Source: Pseudomonas anguilliseptica (GTDB lineage: Bacteria; Pseudomonadota; Gammaproteobacteria; Pseudomonadales; Pseudomonadaceae). From it: a stretch of 64,000 nucleotides of DNA. The notes beneath the pieces are model-generated. The model saw only the letters and a list, made by a program, of their open reading frames with translations, made no database searches and had not been told where the DNA came from. Numbering within the stretch: position 1 is the stretch's first letter; each line of letters opens with the position of its first letter. Positions 44,860 through 53,444 of the stretch are shown here, piece after piece. The DNA lies in the NCBI RefSeq assembly GCF_900105355.1, contig NZ_FNSC01000001.1:1-64000 (forward strand). Direction: 5' to 3'. Both the position numbers and the translations under genes were made by a program.

Positions 44860-45330
44860 TTAGACGTAGATACTGACGCCGCCTCTGGCCTGCAACCAGT
44901 CGCGGTAGGTGGTCAGCGAGTCGGTCTGCTGGTCGCCGTTGTAGCCAACAAAGCTGTCGGTCTTGTCCAGGCCTGCATCGACCAACTTATTGATCTGCGC
45001 CAGCAGCTTGGCGGCGTCCTCGCGATCCAGTTCGGCGACATCCGGCAGGGCAATTTTCGAGGTATCGCTCTCAGGCTCGGCCACCGGGCGAAAGCGATCA
45101 CTGGCAATCGCGTTGCTCGCGCCGCTGCTCTCGGCGTGCATCGCGCGCAGCAGGCCACCACGGCTGTTGGCCACCATACCGCTGGCAAAGCGGCGAATCT
45201 CCGCAAGCGGGTCTGGCGCGCTGGTACTCGGTTTATCCGTACTGTTGCCACTGCCGGCAGCAGCGGTGCTGGGTTTGACGGTGTTGGCAAAGTAGCTCGC
45301 CAGCGGCGAATTGTTGGAAATACTGGTCAT
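44860..45330 (-). CDS. hypothetical protein ending at IS copy 3
   Basis: 156 residues, MTSISNNSPLASYFANTVKP..., serine/alanine-rich at first, then acidic helices (LPDVAELDREDAAKLLAQINKLVDAGL, YRDWLQARGGVSIYV). No known domain and no membrane segment; it resembles uncharacterised small Pseudomonas proteins. The stop TAA is formed across the IS flank (CTAA), so the true C-terminus may be longer and cut by the IS, although SIYV is a plausible natural end. AGGGA precedes ATG 45330; ATG 45345 is an alternative. Confidence 0.6.
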   Translation of the reverse strand: MTSISNNSPLASYFANTVKPSTAAAGSGNSTDKPSTSAPDPLAEIRRFASGMVANSRGGLLRAMHAESSGASNAIASDRFRPVAEPESDTSKIALPDVAELDREDAAKLLAQINKLVDAGLDKTDSFVGYNGDQQTDSLTTYRDWLQARGGVSIYV

Positions 45331-45506
45331 GGCGAATCCCTGCATAGGTCAGCTGGCAGGCATTTCTGCAGAATATGGGCCAACCACCTGCAGGCCAGTA
45401 AATATGCGGCTTACCACCCATTCCGTCATACGCGAGGAGGCAGCGCGTTGCCGCTCCAGGCCGGCTATTGCCGCCGCAGGCATACAGCCTGGCCCCTGAA
45501 ACGACA

Positions 45507-45534
45507 GCGCCCCCGCAGAAAACTGCGGGGGCGC
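45507..45534. terminator. GC-rich hairpin
   Basis: A perfect 12-bp stem GCGCCCCCGCAG/CTGCGGGGGCGC with an AAAA loop, in the gap between the HPF-like gene and the hypothetical gene. No T-tract on either strand. The rest of 45331-45585 has no gene. Confidence 0.55.
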
Positions 45535-45585
45535 GTGTAGTGGGTCGATGAGCAGCCAGTCTGGCCGGCTGCCCTTGGCGTTTAT

Positions 45586-45999
45586 TTAGACGGCGCGCAG
45601 ACGTTCCTCGGCGAGGAAGTCCTCTTGCAACAGAGCGTCCCGACCAGGGATATCGTTCGCCTCGTCGGCGTGCAGTGGCGTGACGCGCTTGCTGCGCAGC
45701 TTGCCGAATTGATGCTCAAGGGCGTGGTGCAGTTTTTCGATGGAGCCGTCGATGGCCTGTTCCAGTGACTCGGCCTTGTGGGTGACGGAAATAGGTTGCA
45801 GGCCCTTTGGCCGCGCTTCGATCTGGCAGCGCTTGTCGTGCGCGCCGGCTTTGGCGCCGTTGTCGTCATGCAGATGGACAACGATGCGGGTCAACTCGTC
45901 ATCGAAGCGCTCCAGCTTGCTGGCAACACTGGCACTCACCCACTCAACCAGACGAGCACTGCCTTCGATGTGGTTATCGCTGTGAACTTGGATTTGCAT
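45586..45999 (-). CDS. HPF/RaiA-type ribosome-associated protein
   Basis: 137 residues. The core MQIQVHSDNHIEGSARLVEWVSASVASKLERFDDELTRIVVHLHDDNG matches the ribosome hibernation factor fold, which binds the 30S decoding centre in stationary phase. It has an extra 50-residue tail (HADEANDIPGRDALLQEDFLAEERLRAV) not found in short HPF, so it is a variant type and not the main rpoN-linked hpf. AAGGAAAG precedes ATG 45999. The upstream frame to 46086 is not conserved. Confidence 0.8.
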   Translation of the reverse strand: MQIQVHSDNHIEGSARLVEWVSASVASKLERFDDELTRIVVHLHDDNGAKAGAHDKRCQIEARPKGLQPISVTHKAESLEQAIDGSIEKLHHALEHQFGKLRSKRVTPLHADEANDIPGRDALLQEDFLAEERLRAV

Positions 46000-46171
46000 A
46001 AAGCTTTCCTTCTTCAACTGTTCGCGAAAGCGTCGCCTACCAAGGCGACAACTCCAGCCTACGCCACTACGCCCCCCTTTAGGCAAGCACTAAGACGTTG
46101 GTCGTAGCCACAAATCTGCAACGCGCCCTCCTGCAATTCGCTACACCCCTTGTGCCCCGTGAGTTGCAAGG

Positions 46172-46600
46172 CTAGGGCTGCAAATCAAACAAAACTTTTC
46201 CGCTTTCCATATCGCACGGCATGGAGAAATGCTCGTGGGCGATCAGCCATTGCCCGCCCTGCAGGCGGAAACACTGGCTGACGCGCATCCAGCTGCTGTG
46301 CATTTCGCCCTTGTCATCACTGCCGCCACAGTGGAACAGGTAGTGCACCACGGCCAACTCATCACTAAGCAGAAAGCTCGGCTGATGGATCTCGAACAAG
46401 CCCGGGCCGGGACACATTTCCATGCAGGCCTGCCAATGCGCCTGATAGGCGGCGCGGCCCTGAAACCGCAGCGGGCCGATGGCGTCGTAGGCCACCACAT
46501 CTTCGGCGTAGTGGCTCATGATACTGCTGACATCCTTGCTGCGGCAGGCGGCGGACCAGGAGTCCAGTTGCTGTTGAATCTGCGCTTGGGCGTTGCTCAT
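46172..46600 (-). CDS. SnoaL-like / nuclear transport factor 2 family protein
   Basis: 142 residues of the cone-shaped NTF2 fold, with QIQQQLDSWSAACRSKDVSSIMSHYAEDVVAYDAIGPLRFQGRAAYQAHWQ at the start. Members are small ligand-binding or isomerase proteins of mostly unknown role. GGAG precedes ATG 46600. It is the third gene of a minus-strand set with the DUF899 protein and the sigma/YCII gene, a combination common in Pseudomonas and other genera. Confidence 0.8.
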   Translation of the reverse strand: MSNAQAQIQQQLDSWSAACRSKDVSSIMSHYAEDVVAYDAIGPLRFQGRAAYQAHWQACMEMCPGPGLFEIHQPSFLLSDELAVVHYLFHCGGSDDKGEMHSSWMRVSQCFRLQGGQWLIAHEHFSMPCDMESGKVLFDLQP

Positions 46601-46617
46601 GGTCGTGCTCCTTGTGC

Positions 46618-47403
46618 TTATTTCTGGGTCGAGGCGCAGCAGGCATGCGCCGCTGCCGGTTGCTGGTATTCGTCGTGCAGGCGGGTCCAGTGCATGCCCT
46701 TGCCCTCCAGATCGGGCATACCGTCCCAGCCTTCACCGCGACCGAAGGGCGTGAGGTCGAGGTAGTGAAAGCTGCTCATCAGTATTTCCAGACCACGGCC
46801 GTAACTGGAGTAGCAGTGATAGACCTGCGCGCCATCACGCAGAAATACGCTGACGCCAGGCTGCTCGCCCTGCACGTGGTAGTTCAGGCCCAGGCGCTCC
46901 AACTCAGCCTTGTCACGGTAGTTGTACTCGACCGGAGCGACCTGCTCGTCAGTCGTGGCGTGGTAGTCGTAGTTGAACGCGCTACCCAGCGAGGAATACC
47001 AGGGCAGGCTCCAGCCCATGCGCCGCTGAAACGCCTGCAGATCGGCCAATGGCGCGCGGGAAACCAGCACCAGGGTGGTATCGCGGGCATGCAGGTGAGC
47101 TTGATGGCCGATATTGTCGACCAGGCAGGAACAACCGTCACAGCCCTCACCGCGCTCCATGTGGTACATGAAGTGGTAGACGATCAGCTGACTGCGCCCG
47201 GCGAACAGCTCGACCAGGCCCACTTCACCCTCGGCCCCCTGAAAACGGTAATCGGCCTCGACCTTGACCATCGGCAGCTGGCGGCGCTCGACGTTGAGCG
47301 CATCACGCTGCTGGGTCAACGCCTTCTCTTTGGCCAGCAAGGCCTTGCGGGCAAGCAGCCACTGCTCACGGCTGGCAATCTTGGGGTATTCAGGACGACT
47401 CAT
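46618..47403 (-). CDS. DUF899 family thioredoxin-like protein
   Basis: 261 residues of the DUF899 family (thioredoxin-like fold), with YHFMYHMERGEGCDGCSCLVDNIGH carrying a CxGCSC cluster, DTTLVLVSRAPLADLQAFQRRMGW and the ending YLDLTPFGRGE. Often annotated as dithiol-disulphide isomerase-like; no activity is proven. GGAG before ATG 47403. It lies 17 bases from the NTF2 gene and 48 from the sigma/YCII gene, so the three form an operon. Confidence 0.85.
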   Translation of the reverse strand: MSRPEYPKIASREQWLLARKALLAKEKALTQQRDALNVERRQLPMVKVEADYRFQGAEGEVGLVELFAGRSQLIVYHFMYHMERGEGCDGCSCLVDNIGHQAHLHARDTTLVLVSRAPLADLQAFQRRMGWSLPWYSSLGSAFNYDYHATTDEQVAPVEYNYRDKAELERLGLNYHVQGEQPGVSVFLRDGAQVYHCYSSYGRGLEILMSSFHYLDLTPFGRGEGWDGMPDLEGKGMHWTRLHDEYQQPAAAHACCASTQK

Positions 47404-47451
47404 GGGCAGTGCTCCTTTACCGTTGCTTGATCAACGCGGGCAGCGTGCGCT

Positions 47452-48093
47452 CTAGACCTGCAGCTCGCGTACCGGGCGGACTTCCACACAACCGACGCGC
47501 GCCGCCGGAATATGCCCGGCCAGCTGGATGGCTTCATTCAGGTCGCGGGCTTCCACCAGATAGAAACCCGCCAACTGCTCCTTGGTTTCGGCAAACGGGC
47601 CGTCGATGATCGACAGCTTGCCGCCGCGCATGCGCTGCGCCAGGGTGGCGGGCGTGGTGAGAAAGGCGCGGGCAATGTCCTCGGTACCCAGATCGCAGAC
47701 TTCGCGCAGGGTCAGGGCCACCTGGGCATCGCTGGCCAGCGCCGGGTGACAACAGGTGAAGATCAGGCGCAGGCGGTCGTCTTCAAGCAACTCGCCTTCG
47801 TCCAGCGGCGCGTCATCGGCCAACTCAAGGTGGTCATCCAGCGGCTGGAAACGCCGCTGCCGGCGCAGGTTGTCGATGGTCTTGAAGCGCCCCGCCGATA
47901 CCAGCCAGGCACGCGGATTGGCCGGCACACCGCTCTGCGGCCACTGCTCCATGGCCGCGCGAAAGGCTTCGTGCAACGCCTCCTCGGCCAAGTCGAAATC
48001 GCCCAACAAGCGAATCAGGGTGGCCAGCACACGGCGCGACTCATCGCGGTAAAGTTGCGCGAGCTGGGCCTGCAATGCAGTTGGAAACTCCAT
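47452..48093 (-). CDS. chimeric ORF: ECF sigma factor N-terminus fused to YCII C-terminus
   Basis: Residues 1 to about 154 are an ECF sigma factor of the SigJ-like, DUF6596-bearing group (sigma-2: LLGDFDLAEEALHEAFRAAMEQWPQ; sigma-4: ALTLREVCDLGTEDIARAFLTTPATLAQR). From about 158 on it is the C-terminal half of a YCII/DGPF protein (SIIDGPFAETKEQLAGFYLVEARDLNEAIQLAGHIPAARVG.VEVRP). The join, AQR-MRGGK, lies where the two families share a short RxGxK-like string. The normal sigma factor would have about 400 residues with a long C-terminal region, and the YCII protein about 110. A deletion of roughly 1 kb between adjacent genes explains this. GGAG before ATG 48093. Promoter binding by the product is unlikely to be normal. 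Confidence 0.75.
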   Translation of the reverse strand: MEFPTALQAQLAQLYRDESRRVLATLIRLLGDFDLAEEALHEAFRAAMEQWPQSGVPANPRAWLVSAGRFKTIDNLRRQRRFQPLDDHLELADDAPLDEGELLEDDRLRLIFTCCHPALASDAQVALTLREVCDLGTEDIARAFLTTPATLAQRMRGGKLSIIDGPFAETKEQLAGFYLVEARDLNEAIQLAGHIPAARVGCVEVRPVRELQV

Positions 48094-48181
48094 TCCAGTG
48101 TTCTCCGTAAAGCGCCTGACGACGACGCGACCCACCACCGCGCCGCCTAGACCGTTCCCACACTAGCGCATCACGAACGCT

Positions 48182-48943
48182 TCAGCTTTTCAGCCGATAA
48201 CCGGTTTTGAAGATAAAGCCCACAGCCAGGATGCACAGCAGCAGAAAGCCGAGAATCATCGCCAGACTCAGACCGACATTAACGTCAGAAACGCCGTAGA
48301 AGCTCCAGCGGAACGCGCTGATCAGGTACACCACCGGGTTGAACAGGGTCACCGTCTGCCAGGCCGGTGGCAGCATGCTGATTGAGTAGAACGCGCCGCC
48401 CAAAAAGGTCAGCGGCGTGACGATCAGCGCCGGCACCACCTGCAGCTTCTCCCAGCCGTCGGCCCAGACGCCGATGATGAAGCCAAACAGGCTGAAGGTC
48501 AGCGCGGTCAGCACCAGAAACGCCAACATCCACAACGGGTGAAGAATCTCGAAGTCGACAAACAGCCGCGCGGTAATCAGGATCACCAGGCCGAGAATGA
48601 TCGATTTGGTGGCCGCCGCGCCGACATAGCCGATGAGGATTTCCAGGTAGGACACTGGCGCCGACAACAGCTCATAGATGCTCCCCGAATACTTGGGCAT
48701 GTAGATGCCAAACGAGGCGTTGGAAATGCTCTCGGTGAGCAGCGCCAGCATGATCAGCCCCGGCACGATAAAGGCGCCGTAGCTCACCCCCTGCACCTGG
48801 GTCATGCTCGAACCGATGGCCGAACCGAACACCACGAAGTACAGCGAAGTGCTGATTACCGGGGTGGCGATACTCTGCAGCAGGGTGCGCCAGGTGCGCG
48901 CCAGCTCAAACAGGTAAATGGCACGGATTGCATAGAAATTCAT
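48182..48943 (-). CDS. ABC-2 type transporter permease
   Basis: 253 residues with six membrane helices of the ABC-2 export family (NodJ/YadH-like), including [57 protein letters not shown], the conserved coupling region. It pairs with the ATPase whose stop overlaps its ATG (48940-48943). Probably exports a hydrophobic or polysaccharide-like compound; substrate unknown. Confidence 0.88.
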   Translation of the reverse strand: MNFYAIRAIYLFELARTWRTLLQSIATPVISTSLYFVVFGSAIGSSMTQVQGVSYGAFIVPGLIMLALLTESISNASFGIYMPKYSGSIYELLSAPVSYLEILIGYVGAAATKSIILGLVILITARLFVDFEILHPLWMLAFLVLTALTFSLFGFIIGVWADGWEKLQVVPALIVTPLTFLGGAFYSISMLPPAWQTVTLFNPVVYLISAFRWSFYGVSDVNVGLSLAMILGFLLLCILAVGFIFKTGYRLKS

Positions 48944-49869
48944 GCGCGCGACTCCTTGACCAAAGACACAAAGATTTCTTCCAGCGAACTCTGACTGGAC
49001 TGCAGATCCTTGAAGTCGATGCCGTGCTGGGCCAGGTCCTTAAGCAGTTCGGCAATGCCGGTGTGTTCGCTCTGGGTGTCGAAGGTGAACACCAGGGCGT
49101 GGCCCTCATCAATCAGCTCAAGCCGGTAGCGCGCCAGCTCGGCGGGAATGCTCGCCAGTGGCTGTTGCAACTGCAGCGTCAGCTGTTTCTTGCCGAGTTT
49201 GTGCATCAGCGCCTGCTTGTCTTCCACCAGAATGATCCGGCCCTTGCTGATCACGCCGATGCGATCGGCCATCTCCTCGGCTTCTTCGATGTAGTGGGTG
49301 GTGAGGATAATGGTCACGCCGCGCTCACGCAGACGCCGCACCATGTTCCACATGTCGCGGCGCAGCTCGACATCGACGCCGGCGGTAGGCTCGTCGAGAA
49401 ACATAATCTGCGGCTCGTGGGAGAGCGCCTTGGCGATCATCACCCGGCGCTTCATGCCGCCGGACAGCTCGAAAATCTTCGCGTCGCGTTTTTCCCACAG
49501 CGACAGGTCCTTGAGCAGTTGCTCCAGATAGGCCGGATCGGGCTTCTTGCCGAACAGGCCACGGCTGAATTTCACCGTCGCCCAGACGGTTTCGAACACA
49601 TCGCTGACCAGCTCCTGCGGCACCAGGCCGATCTGCGAGCGCGACGCGCGGTAGTCCTTGATGATGTCCTTGCCGCCCACCAGCACCCGCCCGCCGCCTG
49701 GGTTGACGATGCCGCAGATAATGCTGATCAGGGTGGTCTTGCCCGCGCCGTTCGGGCCGAGCAAGGCAAAGATTTCTCCGGGGCGAATGTCCAGATTGAT
49801 GTCTTGCAGCGCCGGATGGCCGCTGGCGTAGGTCTTGCTCAGCTGTTGAATCGAGATCACCGCTTGCAC
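48940..49869 (-). CDS. ABC-2 type transporter ATPase
   Basis: 309 residues with Walker [10 protein letters not shown] (about 38-46), signature [15 protein letters not shown], Walker [13 protein letters not shown], switch His [10 protein letters not shown] and a 90-residue C-terminal tail. GTG 49869 with AGGAGG five bases upstream is preferred; an ATG at 49938 would add an unconserved leader. Works with the permease encoded next. Confidence 0.9.
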   Translation of the reverse strand: MQAVISIQQLSKTYASGHPALQDINLDIRPGEIFALLGPNGAGKTTLISIICGIVNPGGGRVLVGGKDIIKDYRASRSQIGLVPQELVSDVFETVWATVKFSRGLFGKKPDPAYLEQLLKDLSLWEKRDAKIFELSGGMKRRVMIAKALSHEPQIMFLDEPTAGVDVELRRDMWNMVRRLRERGVTIILTTHYIEEAEEMADRIGVISKGRIILVEDKQALMHKLGKKQLTLQLQQPLASIPAELARYRLELIDEGHALVFTFDTQSEHTGIAELLKDLAQHGIDFKDLQSSQSSLEEIFVSLVKESRA

Positions 49870-50029
49870 AGAACCTCCTGCTCTGGGAAAAGCGCAATTG
49901 TAGGGAAGTTGGCCGGGCTTGCGGAAATGCTGATACACGAACCTGGACTGATTGAGCCGCCCAACGTTGAGCTACAACGGATGCGGCTGCTAGGCTGACC
50001 CGAGATTTACCCAGACAAGGAAATAGACC

Positions 50030-50329
50030 ATGGCTCTTCGTCACGCCCTCGCCAGCCTTAGCCTCCTCACCCTGTTGGCCGGTTGCAGCTCACAGCAACC
50101 AGCCCAGCAAGCTGCCGAAATCAGCGGCGACTGCAATGTCGAGCAGGTGCACGGCGTACTCGGCCAGACCGCCAGCAGCGAGCTGATCGAGCAGGTGCAA
50201 CAGCAGGCCAACGCCAAAACCCTGCGTGTGCTCGCCCCCGGCGACGCCGCGACCATGGATTACAACCCGCAGCGCCTGAACATCGATATTGATGAAAGCG
50301 AAGTGATCATCCGCCTGACCTGCGGTTAA
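50030..50329 (+). CDS. I78-family peptidase inhibitor lipoprotein
   Basis: 99 residues. A lipoprotein signal ends LTLLAGC (lipobox, Cys19), so it is anchored to a membrane after lipidation. The mature part has the I78 inhibitor signature VHGVLGQTASSELIEQVQQQANAKTLRVLAPGDAATMDYNPQRLNI and a disulphide-capable Cys pair. I78 proteins inhibit elastase-type serine peptidases; a periplasmic protective role is inferred. AAGGAAAT precedes ATG. Confidence 0.85.
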   Translation: MALRHALASLSLLTLLAGCSSQQPAQQAAEISGDCNVEQVHGVLGQTASSELIEQVQQQANAKTLRVLAPGDAATMDYNPQRLNIDIDESEVIIRLTCG

Positions 50330-50333
50330 ACGC

Positions 50334-50361
50334 CCCTGACACGCGAAAGCGCGTGCCAGGG
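50334..50361. terminator. hairpin between convergent genes
   Basis: Stem CCCTG.CACGC/GCGTG.CAGGG with a GAAA-type loop, between the lipoprotein gene and the convergent acyl-CoA synthetase gene. Confidence 0.6.
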
Positions 50362-50370
50362 TATTGAGCC

Positions 50371-52197
50371 TCAGTATCGATAGTTACCGGCGGCGATGGC
50401 CATCTGTAACCCGCGGGTCAGCGGTACGTAGCGATCAGTACCTGGCATCCAGGCATACAGCGGATCGCTGCAGCGGTCGAGGTCGTAGGCCTGCTCCTTT
50501 AGCGGCGCTTTCTTGTGCTTGAAGGTGCCAGTGGTTTCCATTTCGGCACTCAAACGCAAGAACAGCGGCACGGCGTAGGCCGGCAGTTCCTGGCGCAAGT
50601 GCGTAAGCAGGGCCTGAAAGTCAAAATCCGCCGGCGCACAGGCCAGACGGATGCAGGCCATGCCGGCGCGGCCGTTGGTGTTGGCCACCTCGACACCATA
50701 GACCACGGTTTCACTGACCTCAGCCACGCCATCGAGCACCGCCTCGACCTGGGTGGTGGAGACGTTCTCGCCCTTCCAGCGGAAGGTATCTCCTAGGCGG
50801 TCGACAAACTGCGCGTGGCGAAAGCCCATGTCGCGCATCAGGTCGCCAGTATTGAACCAGGCGTCGCCCGGCTCGAACACATCGCGCAGGATGCAACGCT
50901 CGGTGTCACGGGTATTGGTGTACCCATGGAACGGCGACTTGTCGGTGATCTTGCCCAGCAGCAGGCCCGCCTCGCCCTTGGCCACCCGCTGCAGGTGGCC
51001 GTTCTCGCGCAGCGGCGCCTCGCGCTCCTGATCGTAGCGAACGATGGCGTAGGGATAGGGTGAGAAGCCCACGGTGTTGTCGAGATTGAGCAGATTGGTA
51101 AAACCGATATTGCCCTCGCTGGAGGCATACAGCTCGACCACCCGCTCGACCGCGAAGCGCTGCTTGAACGCCTGCCAGATGCTCGGGCGCAGGCCATTGC
51201 CGACCATCACGCGGATCGGGCTGGCAGCGTCGCCGGGACGTACCGGCTGGTCGAGCAGGTAGCGGCACAGCTCACCGACATAACCGAAGGCGGTCGCCCG
51301 ATGCCGCTGCACCTCATCCCAGAAACGGCTGGCGCTGAACTTGCGCACCATAATCAGCGCCGCCTGGCCGGCCAGTACCGAGCCCCAGCACACCACCATG
51401 GCGGTGCCGTGATAGAACGGCAGGCTGACGTACATGCGGTCCTCGCGGCCCAGGCGCACGGCTGCGAAACCGAAGGCCCCATAGCCCTTCATAAAACGCC
51501 CATGGTTGAACACCACGGCTTTCGGCAGGCCGGTGGTGCCGGAGGTGTAGATATAGAAACAGGGATCGTCGGCACGCACCGGGCGCTCCAGCAGCGGCGC
51601 ATCGACGGGATAGTCCTGCAGCACGGCCGCCGGGTGCTGCCAGCCTGCGGGCGCCTCGCCCGGGTCGCGCCAGGTTGGCCGGTCGGCGAAGTAGTGCCAG
51701 GCATCGGCGGGCAGCGCCACCTCGGCGGCGATTTCCGTGAAGGCGTCTTGCAGCTCCTCACCCACCAGCACCATACGCGGCGTTGCCAGGCTGATGCTGT
51801 GGGCCAGCACGCGGCCGCGCTGGCTACTGTTGATCAACGCGCTGACCGCGCCGAGCTTGGCGCAGGCGACCACCCCGGCGAGCAGCTCGAAGCGGTTCTC
51901 GAACATCAGCGCCACGCTGTCGCCCTGGCGCAGGCCGTGAGCACGCAGGTAGTGCGCCAGCTGGTTGGCCCAGCGGTCGAACTCGGCGTAACTGAGCTGT
52001 TCGTCACCCTGAATCAAAGCCACACCCTGTGGATTGTCACGGGCCGCCGACTCGATACAACTGGCCAGGCTGACGGGGTAATCGCCACGGCTGCGGTTGC
52101 CAATATGCAGCCCCTTGACGATAGCGGGCAGGTCGACCAGCAGACGGGGCAAGCGTGACAGCAGGCGTGGCAAGGTGATCAGGTCAGCATGACTCAT
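50371..52197 (-). CDS. long-chain acyl-CoA synthetase (FATP/FadD6 type)
   Basis: A 608-residue adenylate-forming enzyme. The AMP/ATP P-loop YIYTSGTTGLPKAV (about 210-223), GYGAFGFAAVRL, and the FATP-specific DRLGDTFRWKGENVSTTQVE near residue 480 identify very-long- or long-chain acyl activation coupled to uptake. It is divergent from an AraC-type regulator 158 bases away that may control it in response to a lipid or related signal. A soluble/peripheral enzyme; no strong membrane helix. Confidence 0.88.
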   Translation of the reverse strand: MSHADLITLPRLLSRLPRLLVDLPAIVKGLHIGNRSRGDYPVSLASCIESAARDNPQGVALIQGDEQLSYAEFDRWANQLAHYLRAHGLRQGDSVALMFENRFELLAGVVACAKLGAVSALINSSQRGRVLAHSISLATPRMVLVGEELQDAFTEIAAEVALPADAWHYFADRPTWRDPGEAPAGWQHPAAVLQDYPVDAPLLERPVRADDPCFYIYTSGTTGLPKAVVFNHGRFMKGYGAFGFAAVRLGREDRMYVSLPFYHGTAMVVCWGSVLAGQAALIMVRKFSASRFWDEVQRHRATAFGYVGELCRYLLDQPVRPGDAASPIRVMVGNGLRPSIWQAFKQRFAVERVVELYASSEGNIGFTNLLNLDNTVGFSPYPYAIVRYDQEREAPLRENGHLQRVAKGEAGLLLGKITDKSPFHGYTNTRDTERCILRDVFEPGDAWFNTGDLMRDMGFRHAQFVDRLGDTFRWKGENVSTTQVEAVLDGVAEVSETVVYGVEVANTNGRAGMACIRLACAPADFDFQALLTHLRQELPAYAVPLFLRLSAEMETTGTFKHKKAPLKEQAYDLDRCSDPLYAWMPGTDRYVPLTRGLQMAIAAGNYRY

Positions 52198-52355
52198 GGT
52201 GCAGGACTCCAGGCGGTGCGAAGCACTCGATGTTGTTTGCCGGTCAATCTAGCCGCTCGCCGCTGTGCGTTTAATAGCCAGAGGTTGCATCGCAGTGGCA
52301 ATTTGTCTCACCGGCGGCGCACAATCGAGCGACCCTGGTTGGAAAAGGACGCCCC

Positions 52356-53423
52356 ATGCCACTGGCCCATACACCTAGCGCAACCGCTTCACAGTTGCTT
52401 GATCTGTACCTGTCACTGCAGGGCTTCGGCCTGGCCGGCCCGGATGATCTGGACGAATTGGGCGTCGAGCTGGAGCAGTTGAAAAAACTGGAGATACGCG
52501 TGCCGGTGCGCTGGGCCTTGCACCTCTGGCAACGCGCGGCCAGCCGTGGCGCGCGTGCGGAAATCGGCCTGCTGGTCGGCCAGCAGCATGGCCTGCACAC
52601 CCGCGGGCCGGTTGCCCATCTGGCCGCGCAGAGCGCCACCCTGGGTGAGGCCATCGAACTGTTTCGCCGCTATATCCCGGTGATGAGCGAGGGCGAAAGC
52701 CTACGAGTTGAATCCTTTGCCGGGCGGGTGCGTATCCACTTTCTGTTCAATGCGCCGCTGCTCGGCCACCCCGTCGTCAGCGAGCACAGCCTCAGTTCCG
52801 CACTGTGCTGGGCCCGTCAGCTCACGGGGGTGCGATTGATGCCGCAGGCTGTGGGGTTTCGTCATGCGCCACTGGCGCCCCCAGCGATCTATCGCCAGGT
52901 GTTCGGGGTGTCGCCACGTTTTGCCGAGGCCTTCGATTACCTCGACCTGCTGGAGGCTGATCTACAGCTCGCGGTGCTGGGGGCCAATGCCTATCTCAAG
53001 GACCTGATGCAGCAACGCGTGAGTGCCATGCGGGCCCAGCTGCCAACGCAGCGCAGCACCCGCTTGCAGGTGCTGCAGCTGATCGAGCAGAACCTGCTCA
53101 GCGGCGATCTGTCGGCAGACGGTGTAGCGCGGCACCTGGCCATCAGCCGGCAAACCCTGCACCGCCACCTGCGTGAAGAGGGCTGCTGCTTCTCTGAACT
53201 GTTGGCCCTGGTGCGCCGCCAACACGCGCTGCAACGCCTGCAGCAGCCCGGTTGCCGGGTCGAGGCGCTGAGCCGCGAACTGGGTTTCAGCGAACCCAGT
53301 GCCTTCTACAAAGCCTTCAAAAGCTGGTTTGGCCTGTCGCCGAAAGCCTACCGACAACAGGCTACTGGCGACTCGACAGATTTAACTAAGGCAGACAGAC
53401 CGGGCATACTGGCGCACCTGTAA
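52356..53423 (+). CDS. AraC family regulator (OruR/arabinose-binding type)
   Basis: 355 residues. The N-terminal ligand domain resembles Pfam Arabinose_bd (about 10-200); the C-terminal AraC HTH pair (about 250-340) reads LAISRQTLHRHLREEGCCFSELLALVRRQHALQRLQ...LGFSEPSAFYKAFKSWFGLSPKAYR. Its location, divergent from the acyl-CoA synthetase and directly before the TyrR-like gene (21-base gap), suggests a regulatory pair for fatty or aromatic compound use. The ligand is unknown. Confidence 0.88.
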   Translation: MPLAHTPSATASQLLDLYLSLQGFGLAGPDDLDELGVELEQLKKLEIRVPVRWALHLWQRAASRGARAEIGLLVGQQHGLHTRGPVAHLAAQSATLGEAIELFRRYIPVMSEGESLRVESFAGRVRIHFLFNAPLLGHPVVSEHSLSSALCWARQLTGVRLMPQAVGFRHAPLAPPAIYRQVFGVSPRFAEAFDYLDLLEADLQLAVLGANAYLKDLMQQRVSAMRAQLPTQRSTRLQVLQLIEQNLLSGDLSADGVARHLAISRQTLHRHLREEGCCFSELLALVRRQHALQRLQQPGCRVEALSRELGFSEPSAFYKAFKSWFGLSPKAYRQQATGDSTDLTKADRPGILAHL

Positions 53424-53444
53424 ACCAGTCGGCCGCCCGTTTCC

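Noticed and set aside
42228..44863. IS copies 2 and 3 as ends of a composite transposon.
   Set aside because: Only 244 bases of an interrupted gene lie between them, with no cargo gene, and the outer flanks do not form one target duplication.
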